A stretch of 64,000 nucleotides of DNA from Streptomyces rishiriensis. Its GTDB lineage: Bacteria; Actinomycetota; Actinomycetes; Streptomycetales; Streptomycetaceae. Position 1 is the stretch's first letter; each line of letters opens with the position of its first letter. Below, piece by piece: positions 54,042 to 63,329 of this stretch. The translations under genes were made by a program, and so were the position numbers. The notes below the pieces were generated by a model. That model did no database searches and was not told the DNA's origin. It was given only the letters and a program-made list of their open reading frames with translations. The DNA lies in NCBI RefSeq assembly GCF_030815485.1, contig NZ_JAUSWV010000002.1, forward strand, positions 8,060,001 through 8,124,000, written 5' to 3'.

Positions 54042-54321
54042 TCAGTCGGTGGAGCCGGGCGGGACGCCGGACCAGCCGCCGTCGACGAAGAGGCCGGCGC
54101 CGGTGAGGTACGCGGCCTCGTCCGAGACGAGGAAGACCGCCGCGTTCACGATGTCGTCAGGGACGCGGACTCGGCCGAGCGGGGGTCTCGACGGCCTCCT
54201 CGTGCAGGAGATCGCCGCCGACGACCAGCGCCCCCTCGGCGGCGAACCGCAGGGCGGCGGCCCGGACCTGGCCGCGTGAGGTGCCGGAGATCAGGGCCAC
54301 CTTGCCCTCGGGTCGCCTCAC
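54042..54321 (-). pseudogene. SDR remnant with a large internal deletion
   Basis: From GTG 54321 (overlapping the upstream SDR stop) come the SDR start EGKVALISGTSRGQ and RFAAEGALVVGGDL; the end VPDDIVNAAVFLVSDEAAY then FVDGGWSG follows in another frame. The roughly 130-150 residues with the NAG motif and YxxxK are missing. It was an intact operon gene before the deletion. Its loss suggests a dispensable or duplicated step. Confidence 0.75.
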
Positions 54322-55076
54322 GGACCTGCCTCCGGGGCGCGCAGGGCGTCGGACACCGACTTGACGCCGCCGTGCGCGGTGAGGCCGCCGTCCACGGGAA
54401 TCTCCGCGCCCGTGATGAACGACGACTCGTCACTGAGCAGGAAGACGACCAGCGGGGCGACCTCGGCGACGGTCCCGGTCCGGCCCAGTGGCGTCTCGGC
54501 CACGTTGGCCTCGCGGAACGCCGGAGCGGCCGAGGCGGTCATCTCGGTCTCGATGAAACCGGGATGGATCGTGTTGACGCGGATGCCGCGCGGGCCGAGC
54601 TCCATGGCCGCGGTCCTCGACAGGCCGCGCAGGGCCCACTTGCTGGTGGTGTAGGCGACCGGGTAATGAGCGGTGAGGGCCGCCGAGGAGCCCACGTTCA
54701 CGACGGAGGAGCCGGGCGGCATGAGGGGCGCGAGATGCTGCAGGCCGAGCAGCGGACCGATGACGTTGACCGCGTGGACGCGGGCCATGTCCTCGGAGCG
54801 GACCTCGCCGAGGCGGGCTCGCCAGGTGATGCCCGCGTTGTTGACCAAGCCGTGCACCTGCCCGTACGCCGCCTGCAGCTCGCCGGCGAGCGCGGCCCAC
54901 TCCTTCCCGTCGGTGACATCGAGCCGGCGACAGCCGGGCACCTCGGCCACATCGGTGGCGATGACGCGGGCACCCTCACGGCTGAGGGCCTCGGCCGCGG
55001 CGGCGCCCTGACCACGGGCCGCACCGGTGACGACAACGACCTTGCCGGGCAGCCTCCTGGCATACCGATCGCTCAC
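54318..55076 (-). CDS. Short-chain dehydrogenase of the ring-cleavage operon
   Basis: GTG 55076 overlaps the FAH-fold gene stop (GTGA). The 252-residue protein has TGAARGQGAA (cofactor), VNNAGIT, the catalytic SSAALTAHYPVAYTTSKWA with YxxxK, and PVDGG at the end. Length is standard. It likely oxidises an alcohol or reduces a ketone intermediate. The following gene is an SDR remnant. Confidence 0.85.
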   Translation of the reverse strand: MSDRYARRLPGKVVVVTGAARGQGAAAAEALSREGARVIATDVAEVPGCRRLDVTDGKEWAALAGELQAAYGQVHGLVNNAGITWRARLGEVRSEDMARVHAVNVIGPLLGLQHLAPLMPPGSSVVNVGSSAALTAHYPVAYTTSKWALRGLSRTAAMELGPRGIRVNTIHPGFIETEMTASAAPAFREANVAETPLGRTGTVAEVAPLVVFLLSDESSFITGAEIPVDGGLTAHGGVKSVSDALRAPEAGP

Positions 55077-56044
55077 AGCCGCTCCCGGGTGCGGCGCCTG
55101 CCGGTGGGCAGCGGGACGGGGGCGGCGCCGGGGACGACGGTGTTGGCGAGGGTGCCGATGCCCTCGACGGTGAGGGAGACGGTGTCGCCGGGCTTCAGCG
55201 GCGGCGGGGTCCGCTCGCCGCGCCGGCCCCACAGTTCGGCGAGGCAGCCGCCGTTGCCGCAGGTGCCCGAGCCCAGGACGTCACCGGGCACGACCCGGGT
55301 GCCGCGCGAGGCGTAGGCGGTCATCTCCTCGAAGGTCCAGCTCATGTTGGACAGCAGGTCCTGGCCGACCTTCTCGCCGTTGACCTCGGCGGTCAGGGCC
55401 AGGCGCAGGAAGCCGTCGGCGTCCCGGTACGGTTCCAGCTCGTCGGCGGTGACCAGGTACGGGCCGAGGGTGGTGGCGGTGTCCTTGCCCTTGCAGGGGC
55501 CCAGGCCGACCCTCATCTCCGCGCTCTGCAGGTCACGGGCGGACCAGTCGTTGAAGACGGTGTAGCCGACGATGTGCTCGCGTGCCTGTTCCGGGGTGAG
55601 GTCGCGGCCCTCACGGCCGATGACGGCGCCCACCTCGAGTTCGAAGTCCAGGACGGCCGATCCCGGCGGCACGGGTACGTCGTCGCCCGCGCCGTACACC
55701 GCGTGCGGGTTGGTGAAGTAGAAGGTCGGCGCGGCGTACCACGCTTCGGGGACGCCACCGGTCCCCTCGACGGCGCGGCGCACCCCCTCGACGTGCTCCT
55801 CGAAGGTGACGAAGTCCCGTACCGAGGCGGGCTGGAGTGGCGGCAGGAGCCGCACCTGGGAGACGTGGGGGCCGGGCGGCACGTCCAGGGCTGTGGCGCC
55901 GGCGGCGAGCAGCCCGGGCAGCCCGCCGGTCTTCGTGAGGAGAGCCGTGAGCGAGGTGACGCCCGGCAGCGGGAGCAGGGTGCCGTCCTCCTCCACCACG
56001 GCGACGCGGCGGCGGTGCTGATGTTCGTAAGCGGCGAAACGCAT
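55073..56044 (-). CDS. Fumarylacetoacetate-hydrolase-family enzyme (second copy)
   Basis: The 323-residue protein has an N-terminal cap and the FAH core: metal ligands in VLDFELEVGAVIGREG, VFNDWSARDLQ, GPCKGKDTATTLGPYLVT, and SNMSWTFEEMTAYASRGT. Members hydrolyse or decarboxylate 2,4-dioxo or 2-oxo-enol acids formed by extradiol cleavage. It is downstream of the extradiol dioxygenase. Confidence 0.85.
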   Translation of the reverse strand: MRFAAYEHQHRRRVAVVEEDGTLLPLPGVTSLTALLTKTGGLPGLLAAGATALDVPPGPHVSQVRLLPPLQPASVRDFVTFEEHVEGVRRAVEGTGGVPEAWYAAPTFYFTNPHAVYGAGDDVPVPPGSAVLDFELEVGAVIGREGRDLTPEQAREHIVGYTVFNDWSARDLQSAEMRVGLGPCKGKDTATTLGPYLVTADELEPYRDADGFLRLALTAEVNGEKVGQDLLSNMSWTFEEMTAYASRGTRVVPGDVLGSGTCGNGGCLAELWGRRGERTPPPLKPGDTVSLTVEGIGTLANTVVPGAAPVPLPTGRRRTRERL

Positions 56045-56198
56045 GGTGCGGCTCCAGCTGGGAGGGATCGGTCGAGGCGGTACCCGGGTCGCCGCAGACC
56101 TTCGGCGAGCAACGCGAGGTGCGCCGGGACGGGAAGCACGGCAGCGCGTGCCGTGTCGGGGCCGTGCTGCCGCGTCCCCTGAGTCAGCGGTGCGCCAC

Positions 56199-57131
56199 TC
56201 AGACCGGCGGGGCGACGAAGACGCCGCGGTCGACGTCGTTGAAGGACTCCTTGGCGATGAGTTCGTTCATGGGGTTGGCGGTGCCCCACTGGTCGGTGAC
56301 CTCGGGCTGGGAGAAGTCGTAGACGTGCGGGTGCCAGGTGTCCTCGTCCAGGCATTCCAGCTCGGTGGTGTACTCGACGGTGTTGCCGTGCGGGTCGAGG
56401 AAGTACGTGAAGGTGTTGTCCCCGGCCATGTGCCGGCCCGGTCCCCAGACCTTCTTGAACCCGGCGCGGATGACACGGCCGGAGCCGCGCATGTATTCGT
56501 CGATCCCGCGCATCTCGAACGAGACGTGGTGCAGGGAGGTGTGCGGGCCCTTGGCGATCGCCATGGAGTGGTGCTGGTTGCTGATCCGCATGAAGTGCAT
56601 GACCTCGCCCATGTGCGGCGAGCTGAGGGTGTCGGAGAGCGCGAAGCCGAGGTGGCGTTCGTACCACTGCCGAGTGACGTCGAGGTCGGGGGAGTTGAGG
56701 ACGACGTGGGAGAGCTTGACCGGGATGGCCTCCTTCTCCTCGATCCTGCGGTGCCGGCGCGCCTCGACCTCCGCCGAGACCTCCACGGTGCGGCCGTCCA
56801 CGTCGAAGAAGCGGAAGCCGTACCCGCCGCCCGGGGTGTCGACCTTGCCCGGCCGGGAGATCAGCCGGACGCCGCCGGCCAGGAGCCGCTCGGCGAGGGT
56901 GTCCACGTCGGCCGCGTTCGCGGCGCCGTAGGAGACCAGGTCGAGGCGCTTCTCGTCGGCCCTGCGCAGCCGTACGACGTACTGTTCCGGGCTGCCTTCG
57001 GCGGCCAGGAAGGAGATCCCGGAGTCCTCGGCGACCTTGGTCAGGCCCCAGACACCGGCGTAGAAGTCGAGTTGCCTGTCGTAGTCGGGCACGGCGAGGT
57101 CGACGTGCCGCAGGTGGGTGAGCAGACGCAT
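56199..57131 (-). CDS. Extradiol (VOC, catechol-2,3-dioxygenase-like) dioxygenase
   Basis: The 310-residue protein has two VOC modules. The N-terminal one starts HLRHVDLAVPDYDRQLDFY; the catalytic C-terminal one has metal ligands H in KLSHVVLNSP, H in SLHHVSFEM and E in NTVEYTTELE. This fits type I extradiol enzymes (BphC/XylE/HpcB group). It should open a catechol-type ring next to the diol using Fe2+ or Mn2+. The exact catechol is unknown. It is immediately downstream of the amidohydrolase gene. Confidence 0.87.
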   Translation of the reverse strand: MRLLTHLRHVDLAVPDYDRQLDFYAGVWGLTKVAEDSGISFLAAEGSPEQYVVRLRRADEKRLDLVSYGAANAADVDTLAERLLAGGVRLISRPGKVDTPGGGYGFRFFDVDGRTVEVSAEVEARRHRRIEEKEAIPVKLSHVVLNSPDLDVTRQWYERHLGFALSDTLSSPHMGEVMHFMRISNQHHSMAIAKGPHTSLHHVSFEMRGIDEYMRGSGRVIRAGFKKVWGPGRHMAGDNTFTYFLDPHGNTVEYTTELECLDEDTWHPHVYDFSQPEVTDQWGTANPMNELIAKESFNDVDRGVFVAPPV

Positions 57132-57136
57132 GGGGG

Positions 57137-58144
57137 TCAGTCCTTCCGGAGGAGGGCGGCGGCGTTGGCGCCTCGTACGGCGTGGAAGTCGGCCTCGGGC
57201 AGACGGGCCGCGCGCAGGGCGCCGACGGGGTCCTCAGCGCCCATGTCGAAGGGGAAGTCCGAGCCGAGGAGCACACGGTCGGCGCCGGCGGCCCGGACCA
57301 GCTCCCGCAGTACGTGCGGGTCGTGGACCAGGGAGTCGAAGTACAGCCGCCTCAGGTAGCTGCTGGGCAGGTGGGCGCAGCCCGCTCCCGCGTCGGCGCG
57401 CGCGGACCAGGCGTGGTCGGCGCGGCCGATGTGGGTGGGCAGGTAGCCGCCGCCGTGTGCGGCGATCAGCGTCAGCCCGGGGTGCCGGTCCAGTACCCCG
57501 GAGAAGATGAGATGGGACAGCGCGACGGCGTTCTCGGTGGGCTGGCCGACGGTGTTGGACAGATACCAGCGGTCCAGGCGCTCGTCGAGCGTGCAGCCGA
57601 AGGGGTGCAGGAAGAGGATCGCGCCGCTGTCCTCGGCCCGCGCCCAGAAGGGCTCGAACGCCGGGTCGGAGAGTTCCCGGCCCGGGGCGTGGGAGGAGAT
57701 CTCCACGCCCGACAGGCCCTGTGCCAGGGCGTGGTCCAGTGCGTCGACCGCGAGGTCCGGGTGCTGGAGGGGGACGAGTCCCAGTCCGCGCAGCCGGTCC
57801 GGTGCGGCCGAACAGTGCGCGGCCGTGGCCTCGTTGGCCAGCTGGTACACCTTCTCGGCGGTCTTCTCGTCGGCCCAGTAGTGGTAGTGCGACGGCGAGG
57901 GGCTGACCAGCTGTACGTCCACGCCCTGGGCGTCCATGGCGGCCAGGCGCACGGTGACGTCGGTCAGGCCGGGGATGCGGTCGCGGACCATGGGGCCGCT
58001 GACGGCGAGCGCGGCGGGGCCGTTGCGCCGGGCGTCGAGCGCCTTCGCCTCGGCGAGCCCGGGCCGGTCCGCCACCAGGGCCTCGATCTCGGGGAGCAGG
58101 ACGTGGGCGTGCACGTCGACGGTCGGCGGCGGGTGGGCGGTCAC
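57137..58144 (-). CDS. ACMSD-like amidohydrolase (probable decarboxylase or hydrolase)
   Basis: The 335-residue TIM-barrel protein starts TVDVHAHVLLPE (HxH metal site), then has His in LFLHPFG and AAHGGGYLP and Asp in LGSDFPFDMG. This is the ACMSD/gamma-resorcylate-decarboxylase branch of the amidohydrolase superfamily. It may decarboxylate a hydroxybenzoate before ring cleavage, or a cleavage product. It overlaps the monooxygenase stop by 4 nt. Confidence 0.85.
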   Translation of the reverse strand: MTAHPPPTVDVHAHVLLPEIEALVADRPGLAEAKALDARRNGPAALAVSGPMVRDRIPGLTDVTVRLAAMDAQGVDVQLVSPSPSHYHYWADEKTAEKVYQLANEATAAHCSAAPDRLRGLGLVPLQHPDLAVDALDHALAQGLSGVEISSHAPGRELSDPAFEPFWARAEDSGAILFLHPFGCTLDERLDRWYLSNTVGQPTENAVALSHLIFSGVLDRHPGLTLIAAHGGGYLPTHIGRADHAWSARADAGAGCAHLPSSYLRRLYFDSLVHDPHVLRELVRAAGADRVLLGSDFPFDMGAEDPVGALRAARLPEADFHAVRGANAAALLRKD

Positions 58145-59271
58145 GGCAGCTCCCTGAGCATGGTCATGGTGCGGGCCATCAGGCCGGGCACGTCCGCGTC
58201 ACGGACGCCGTCGAGCTGCCACTGCCCGATCTGCACCGAGGCCTCCACGACCGGGCGGACCCGCGAGATCCGCCGCTCGTAGTACGTCCGGAACAAGGCG
58301 TCGTCCCAGGTGTCGGACTCGGTCAGCAGCTGGGCGAGGACCCAGGCGTCCTCCATCGACAGGGCGGCGCCCTGGGCGAGGGTGGGCGGGCAGCAGTGCG
58401 CGGCGTCGCCGACGAGGACGACCCGGCCGCGGTGCCAGGAGCCCTCGACCAGCATCCGGTCGAACCACGTGTAGTTGACCTCCGCCGGTTCGGTGATGTG
58501 CTCGGTGATCTCCGGCCAGAAGCCGCCGTAGTGCCGGGTGAGCCGGCGCATCTCGTCCGCGTAGGTGTCCGGCGGGATGGAGGCGCGGTCGCGGTTGGCC
58601 TCGACGACGTAGGCGTAGAGCGTCGACTCGCCGGTCGGGCAGTACCCGGCGATGTAGGCGGGCCCGCCGTAGGCGAGGTCGGTGCGGGTGACACCGGTGG
58701 GGCGCGGGGCGGCGATGCGCCAGATGGCCATGCCGGTGGGTTCCGGCTCGGCGGTGATGCCGATGGCGGCGCGGGTGGTGGAGCCGAGTCCGTCGGCGGC
58801 GATCACCAGGTCGTACCGGCCCTCGGTGCCGTCGCTGAGGCGGACGCGGACGCCGTCGGCGTCCTGGTCCCCGATCTCGGCGGTGGTGCCCAGGCGCACG
58901 GTCGCGCCGCAGGAGCGGACGGCCTCGATCAGGATCTGCTGGAGTCGGGGGCGCTGCATTCCGACGGTGGCGGGCAGATCGTCGCCGCCGGTGCGCAGGT
59001 CGTCCTGGGCGTGCAGGACGGTGCCGTCGGGGGCGGTGATGCCGACCGATCCGAAACCGAAGCCGGACGCCTCGACCTGCTCCCAGACACCCAGGTCGCG
59101 CAGGACGCGCAGGGCGTTGCCCTGGAGGGTGATGCCGGAGCCGGCGGTGGCGTTCCAGTCGTCCTTGACCTCGACCAGGTCGACTGCGATGCCGGCGCGG
59201 CGCAGCAGGATCGTGACGGCGTTGCCGGCCGCGCCGCCGCCGACGACGAGGACCGTGCGGGGTTGGGTCAT
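58141..59271 (-). CDS. FAD-dependent aromatic hydroxylase
   Basis: ATG 59271 opens MTQPRTVLVVGGGAAGNAV, with the FAD motif GxGxxG. The 376-residue protein has the DG motif IAADGLGSTTRA and the GD motif GDAAHCCPPTLAQGAALSMEDA. This is the group A flavin monooxygenase pattern (salicylate or hydroxybenzoate hydroxylase). It would install the hydroxyl that makes a catechol for the dioxygenase. The substrate is unknown. Confidence 0.88.
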   Translation of the reverse strand: MTQPRTVLVVGGGAAGNAVTILLRRAGIAVDLVEVKDDWNATAGSGITLQGNALRVLRDLGVWEQVEASGFGFGSVGITAPDGTVLHAQDDLRTGGDDLPATVGMQRPRLQQILIEAVRSCGATVRLGTTAEIGDQDADGVRVRLSDGTEGRYDLVIAADGLGSTTRAAIGITAEPEPTGMAIWRIAAPRPTGVTRTDLAYGGPAYIAGYCPTGESTLYAYVVEANRDRASIPPDTYADEMRRLTRHYGGFWPEITEHITEPAEVNYTWFDRMLVEGSWHRGRVVLVGDAAHCCPPTLAQGAALSMEDAWVLAQLLTESDTWDDALFRTYYERRISRVRPVVEASVQIGQWQLDGVRDADVPGLMARTMTMLRELP

Positions 59272-59294
59272 GGGGAACTCCCTTGTTCCTCGGA

Positions 59295-60257
59295 CTACTT
59301 GACGGCGATCGGGTTGACGGGAGAGCCGACGGCACCGGTGATGGGCAGGGGCGCGGCGGTGAGTGAGAACGCGTACTCTCCGTCGGCCGCGCAGTCGGTG
59401 GCGAGCGCGTCCAGGTCCCACATCTCACCGATCAGCAGGCCGATGTGCGGGATGGCGACCTGGTGCAGTGGCTGGAAGGCGTGCTCGAACTCGTTGGGCC
59501 GGACCTCGAAACCCCAGGTGTCGGTGGCGATCGCGGCGATCTCGCTGCCGTGCAGCCAGCCGGCCGTGGTGAACGACAGGCCCGGCGCGGGACCGCCCGC
59601 GTACTCGCCCCACCCGTCGCGGCGCACCCGGGTGAGTTGCCCGGTGCGCACCACGACGATGTCCCCGCGGCCGACGCTCACGCCCTGCGCCTCGGCGGTC
59701 GCCGTCAGGTGCTCCTCGGTGATGGCGAAGCCGTCGGGGAGTTCGCCGTTCTCGCCGATGGCGCGGCCGATGTCCAGCAGGACGCCGCGCCCTGCGACGT
59801 GCGGCGCCATGTGCTCGATGCCGGTGACGAGGTCGCCGTCGGAGGTGACGACCTTCTCGGCGGACCGTCCGTTCCATGCCTTGCCGTGGTCGAAGATGTG
59901 GCCCAGGCCGTCCCACTGGGTGGAGCACTGCAGCGGCATCGCGATCACGTCGTCGGCGCCGCCGATGCCGTGCGGCAGGCCCTGGTTGCCGAGGGCGGCG
60001 TCGGTGCCGGTGTCGAGCATGGTGTGCACCGGGTTGGTGCGACGTCGCCAGCCCTTCTGCGGGCCGTTGATGTCGAAGCGCTGGGAGAGGGAGAAGCTCA
60101 CGCCCCGGCGGACCAGTGAGGCTGCCTCGCGGCGTTTGGCCTCGTCGAGGAAGTTCAGCGTGCCGAGCACGTCGTCCTCGCCCCAACGTCCCCAGTTGGA
60201 GCAGGCCTTGGCCGCCCGCGCGATCGAGCCTTCGGGGTCGGTGCGGTCCAGGGTCAC
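59295..60257 (-). CDS. Cyclase-family (kynurenine-formamidase-like) metal hydrolase
   Basis: GTG 60257 overlaps the upstream FAH stop. The 320-residue protein has MPLQCSTQWDGLGHIF, which gives the HxGTHxD-like metal site in variant form, then VVVRTGQL and the late ATDTWGFEVRPNEF. This belongs to PF04199 cyclases. Such enzymes hydrolyse amides or lactones; in this operon an N-formyl or lactone intermediate is possible. Confidence 0.8.
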   Translation of the reverse strand: MTLDRTDPEGSIARAAKACSNWGRWGEDDVLGTLNFLDEAKRREAASLVRRGVSFSLSQRFDINGPQKGWRRRTNPVHTMLDTGTDAALGNQGLPHGIGGADDVIAMPLQCSTQWDGLGHIFDHGKAWNGRSAEKVVTSDGDLVTGIEHMAPHVAGRGVLLDIGRAIGENGELPDGFAITEEHLTATAEAQGVSVGRGDIVVVRTGQLTRVRRDGWGEYAGGPAPGLSFTTAGWLHGSEIAAIATDTWGFEVRPNEFEHAFQPLHQVAIPHIGLLIGEMWDLDALATDCAADGEYAFSLTAAPLPITGAVGSPVNPIAVK

Positions 60258-61255
60258 GAGGCGTCCTCCGCCACACAGCGGGTGCGCTGGGCGCCGAGCC
60301 CGGTGATCGAGCCGTCCATGACGTCGCCGTCGCGCAGCAGCCGGCCCCAGTGCATGCCGTTGCCGGCCGGGGAGCCCGTCAGCACCAGGTCGCCGGGGAG
60401 CAGCCGGGCGCTCCGGGAGGCGTAGGACACCATGCGCGCCACGTCGAAGATCATGTCCTTGGTGGACTCGTCCTGCATCGTCTCGCCGTTGAGCTTCAGC
60501 GTCAGCCGCAGGTCCTCGGGGCGGGCGATGGACTCGGCGGGCACGATCCACGGGCCGAGCGGCGTGAAACCGGGCGCGTTCTTGCTGCGCAGCCAGTCCG
60601 TGCCGATCTGCGGCATGTCCCGGCGGAAGACGGTCGCCCGGTCGGTCAGATCGTTGGCGATCGTGTATCCGGCGACGTGCGTCAGGGCCTCCTCGACGGA
60701 GACCTGATAGGCGGGCCGGCCGATCACGGCGGCCAACTCCAGTTCCCAGTCGGGCTTCTCGGCCCATACGGGGAGCACGACGTCGTCGTACGGGCCGGTG
60801 ATCGCGCTCGGCAGCCCGATGAACACGTACGGCAGATCCTCCGCCGCCCGGCGGTCCATGATCTCCGCGGCCTCGGCGCGGCGCTCCTCCTCGGGCCGGT
60901 CGTCGTCCGGCGCGCGGTGGGCCACGTGCAGGTCGATGACGTGCTGGCGGTAGTTGGCTCCCGACTGGAAGACCTGCCGCGGCCGGACCGGTGCGTGCAC
61001 CCGGAACTCCGCCAGCGGCCTGGGGGAGGGGCCGCCGTCGCGGGCCAGCGCCCGCAGGGTCGGCAGGGCCGAGTCCCAGTCCTCCAGCAGACCGATCATG
61101 GTCAGGTGCCGGCTGTCCAGGGCGGCGCGCAGATCGATCACCTGGGCGTCCGCCGTGACCAGAGCGGGGAAGGCCGGCCCGTCGGAGGCCGAGAGGGTGG
61201 CGACAGCGAAGGGTCCGGCGAAGGGTGCGGACGCGGCTTCAGGTTTCACGGACAT
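60254..61255 (-). CDS. Fumarylacetoacetate-hydrolase-family enzyme (first operon gene)
   Basis: ATG 61255 (MSVKPEAASAPFAG) follows AGGAGGAC. The 333-residue protein has an FAH core: VFQSGANYRQHVIDLH, WELELAAVIGRPAY, IANDLTDRATVFR, and GDLVLTGSPAGNG near the end. It is distinct from the second copy, with a long acidic linker (DDDRPEEERRAEAAE). It is first in the operon and directly faces the LysR gene. Confidence 0.85.
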   Translation of the reverse strand: MSVKPEAASAPFAGPFAVATLSASDGPAFPALVTADAQVIDLRAALDSRHLTMIGLLEDWDSALPTLRALARDGGPSPRPLAEFRVHAPVRPRQVFQSGANYRQHVIDLHVAHRAPDDDRPEEERRAEAAEIMDRRAAEDLPYVFIGLPSAITGPYDDVVLPVWAEKPDWELELAAVIGRPAYQVSVEEALTHVAGYTIANDLTDRATVFRRDMPQIGTDWLRSKNAPGFTPLGPWIVPAESIARPEDLRLTLKLNGETMQDESTKDMIFDVARMVSYASRSARLLPGDLVLTGSPAGNGMHWGRLLRDGDVMDGSITGLGAQRTRCVAEDAS

Positions 61256-61315
61256 GTCCTCCTGATTGCGGTGGGACCAATCTGGACCCGCCACCCGCGA
61301 TCAGGGAAATAGATT

Positions 61316-61338
61316 GTGTGGATCGGCTCCATCCATAC
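61316..61338. promoter_or_regulatory. LysR-type operator candidate
   Basis: GTGTGGAT (61316-61323) and ATCCATAC (61331-61338) form an inverted repeat with one mismatch and a 7-nt spacer, in the 127-base gap between the divergent LysR and FAH genes. Size and position fit a LysR binding site. Confidence 0.55.
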
Positions 61339-61382
61339 GGTAGATTCTGGCTGGTCGGCGCCGTACAGCCAGGGAGGGCCCT

Positions 61383-62300
61383 GTGAATCTGAGTCGCCTG
61401 GACCTCAATCTCATCGTCGCCCTGCGCGCGCTGCTGGAGGAGCGCAACGTCACCCGGGCCGGGCAGCGGGTCGGACTGAGCCAGCCCGCGATGAGCGCGG
61501 CCCTGGCCCGGTTGCGGCGCCACTTCGACGACGACCTGCTCGCCCGTGTCGGCGGCCACTACGAACTCACCGCGCTCGGACAGGTCCTGATCGACCGCGT
61601 CTCCACCGCCTACGACGTCCTGGAACGCCTCTTCGCCAGCCAGGCCGACTTCGACCCGCAGCGCGAGAGCCGCGAGTTCAAGCTCGTCGCCTCCGACTAC
61701 GCCGTCGCCGTCTTCGGCACCGAACTCGCCCGCGTCGTGCACGAGGAGGCACCCGGCATCCGGCTGCGCTTCGCGCAGACCCCCACCACCGTGGTCGATG
61801 CCACGGACACCCTGCTCAGCACCACCGACGGCCTCCTCATGCCGCACGGCGTCATCAGCGACTTCCCCGCCACCGACCTCTACGACGACCGCTGGGTCTT
61901 CCTCGTCGCCGACGACCACCCCGGCGTCGGCGAGCGGCTCACCCGGCAGGACCTGGCCCAGCTGCCCTGGGTCACCTACCAGCGCACCTACGACGCCCCT
62001 GCCGTGCGGCAACTGGGCATGCTGGGCGTCGAACCGCGGGTGGAGGTCTCCGTCGACAGCTTCCAGCTCCTGCCCCTGCTGGTGGCGGGCACCCACCGCA
62101 TCGCCCTGGTCCAGGCCCGGCTCGCCCGGCTGCTGGCCCCCATCGCCGCCGTACGCGTGCTGGAACCGCCCTACGAGGCGGTCCCCCTGCGGGAGGCGAT
62201 GTGGTGGCACCCCGTGCACACGCACGACGCGGCCCACATCTGGTTGCGCGAGACGGCCGCCCGCGTCGGCCGCCGCATGCCCGACGCGAACGAGAGGTGA
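61383..62300 (+). CDS. LysR-family transcriptional regulator
   Basis: GTG 61383 opens MNLSRLDLNLIVALRALLEE. The 305-residue protein has the LysR winged helix (RNVTRAGQRVGLSQPAMSAALARLR) and a periplasmic-binding-like effector domain. The pattern is close to the NodD/NahR-type group (SRLDLNLIVAL). It is divergent from the aromatic operon, so it probably activates it in response to an aromatic inducer. Confidence 0.9.
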   Translation: MNLSRLDLNLIVALRALLEERNVTRAGQRVGLSQPAMSAALARLRRHFDDDLLARVGGHYELTALGQVLIDRVSTAYDVLERLFASQADFDPQRESREFKLVASDYAVAVFGTELARVVHEEAPGIRLRFAQTPTTVVDATDTLLSTTDGLLMPHGVISDFPATDLYDDRWVFLVADDHPGVGERLTRQDLAQLPWVTYQRTYDAPAVRQLGMLGVEPRVEVSVDSFQLLPLLVAGTHRIALVQARLARLLAPIAAVRVLEPPYEAVPLREAMWWHPVHTHDAAHIWLRETAARVGRRMPDANER

Positions 62301-62648
62301 GCCGGGCCGGAAGCGGGCGTGTCCGAGGCCGTCATCCACCGGCCGGATCGGCGCCATCCGGCACACGCATGCGGCCGGGGTGGGCATGGCGGTGCACGGA
62401 CCGGATGATGGTGACACCTCGCGCGTCATCGCGCAGACGTCCGCCGACCTCCCGTGCCGTCCGTCCCGCGGGGCCGGTGTGCCGCCTTCCTGCCCTTGAG
62501 CCTCGCCATGCCTCTTCCCCTCCCGCCGTGCCCACCGGCCGCCGCCGAGCCCCGCCGTCCCCGGGCGGTCAGGGCCGTCGGCCATCCCGCAGAAGGGCAG
62601 CCGTCCGGCCGCCCGCGCGCCCTCGGTGCGGCAGGCAAGCGGCGGACG
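62301..62648. other. Intergenic region between convergent LysR and LacI genes
   Basis: No gene or clear hairpin was recognised in these 348 bases. Confidence 0.45.
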
Positions 62649-63326
62649 TCATCGCGCCGGTGCCGCCATCGTCGACCGGCGTACGACGAGCTCGGGCCGG
62701 AGCACCACGTGGGTGTGTTCGTGAAGGGATCCGCCGGCGGCCGTTTCCTCGATGAGCAGGCGGCCGGCCTGCCGTCCCATGGCGACGGCCGGCCGTCGCA
62801 CCGAGGTGAGCGGGACGACGGCGGACGCGGCGAACTCGATGTCGTCGTATCCGACCACCGCGATGTCGTCCGGCACCCGCAGCCCGGCTTCGTACAGTGC
62901 CTGCAGCACGCCCAGGGCGAGCAGGTCGTTGGCGCAGAAGACGGCGGTCGGCCGCTGAGGCAGGCCGAGGATGCGCTGACCGGCATCCCTGCCGGCGCCG
63001 ACGGTGAGGGCGCTGCAGGGCAACTCCCGCAGAGCCGTGGACGGCAGACCGGCCGCGCGCACGGCGTCAAGGGCTCCGCGGCGGCGGTCCCGCACCTGCT
63101 GGAGGCCGCCGGGACCGCTGACGTAGGCGATGGAGCGGTGTCCCTGTTCGATCAGGTGGCGTGCCGCGGCCTGACCGCCGACGACATCGTCGATCCCCAC
63201 GGAGCAGGCGGCCGGCTCGGGCGCGTTGATGCCGATTCGCGAACCCGTCCTGCTCCCCGGCCCTGGCGTCCGTCCCCCGGGGTCGGCCCGGTGTGCCGTA
63301 TGCCCGGCGGCCGCCACCCGGTCCAC
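62649..63326 (-). pseudogene. LacI-family regulator lacking the DNA-binding domain
   Basis: The frame has the LacI effector domain C-terminus: SVGIDDVVGGQAAARHLIEQGH, AVFCANDLLALGVLQAL, VPDDIAVVGYDDIEFA and the PLTSVRRP hinge. The HTH, the hinge helix and about the first third of the effector domain are missing. The first 40 residues (GHTAHRADPGGRTPGPGSRTG) show no family resemblance. It is a 5'-truncated gene. Confidence 0.7.
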
Positions 63327-63329
63327 GGC

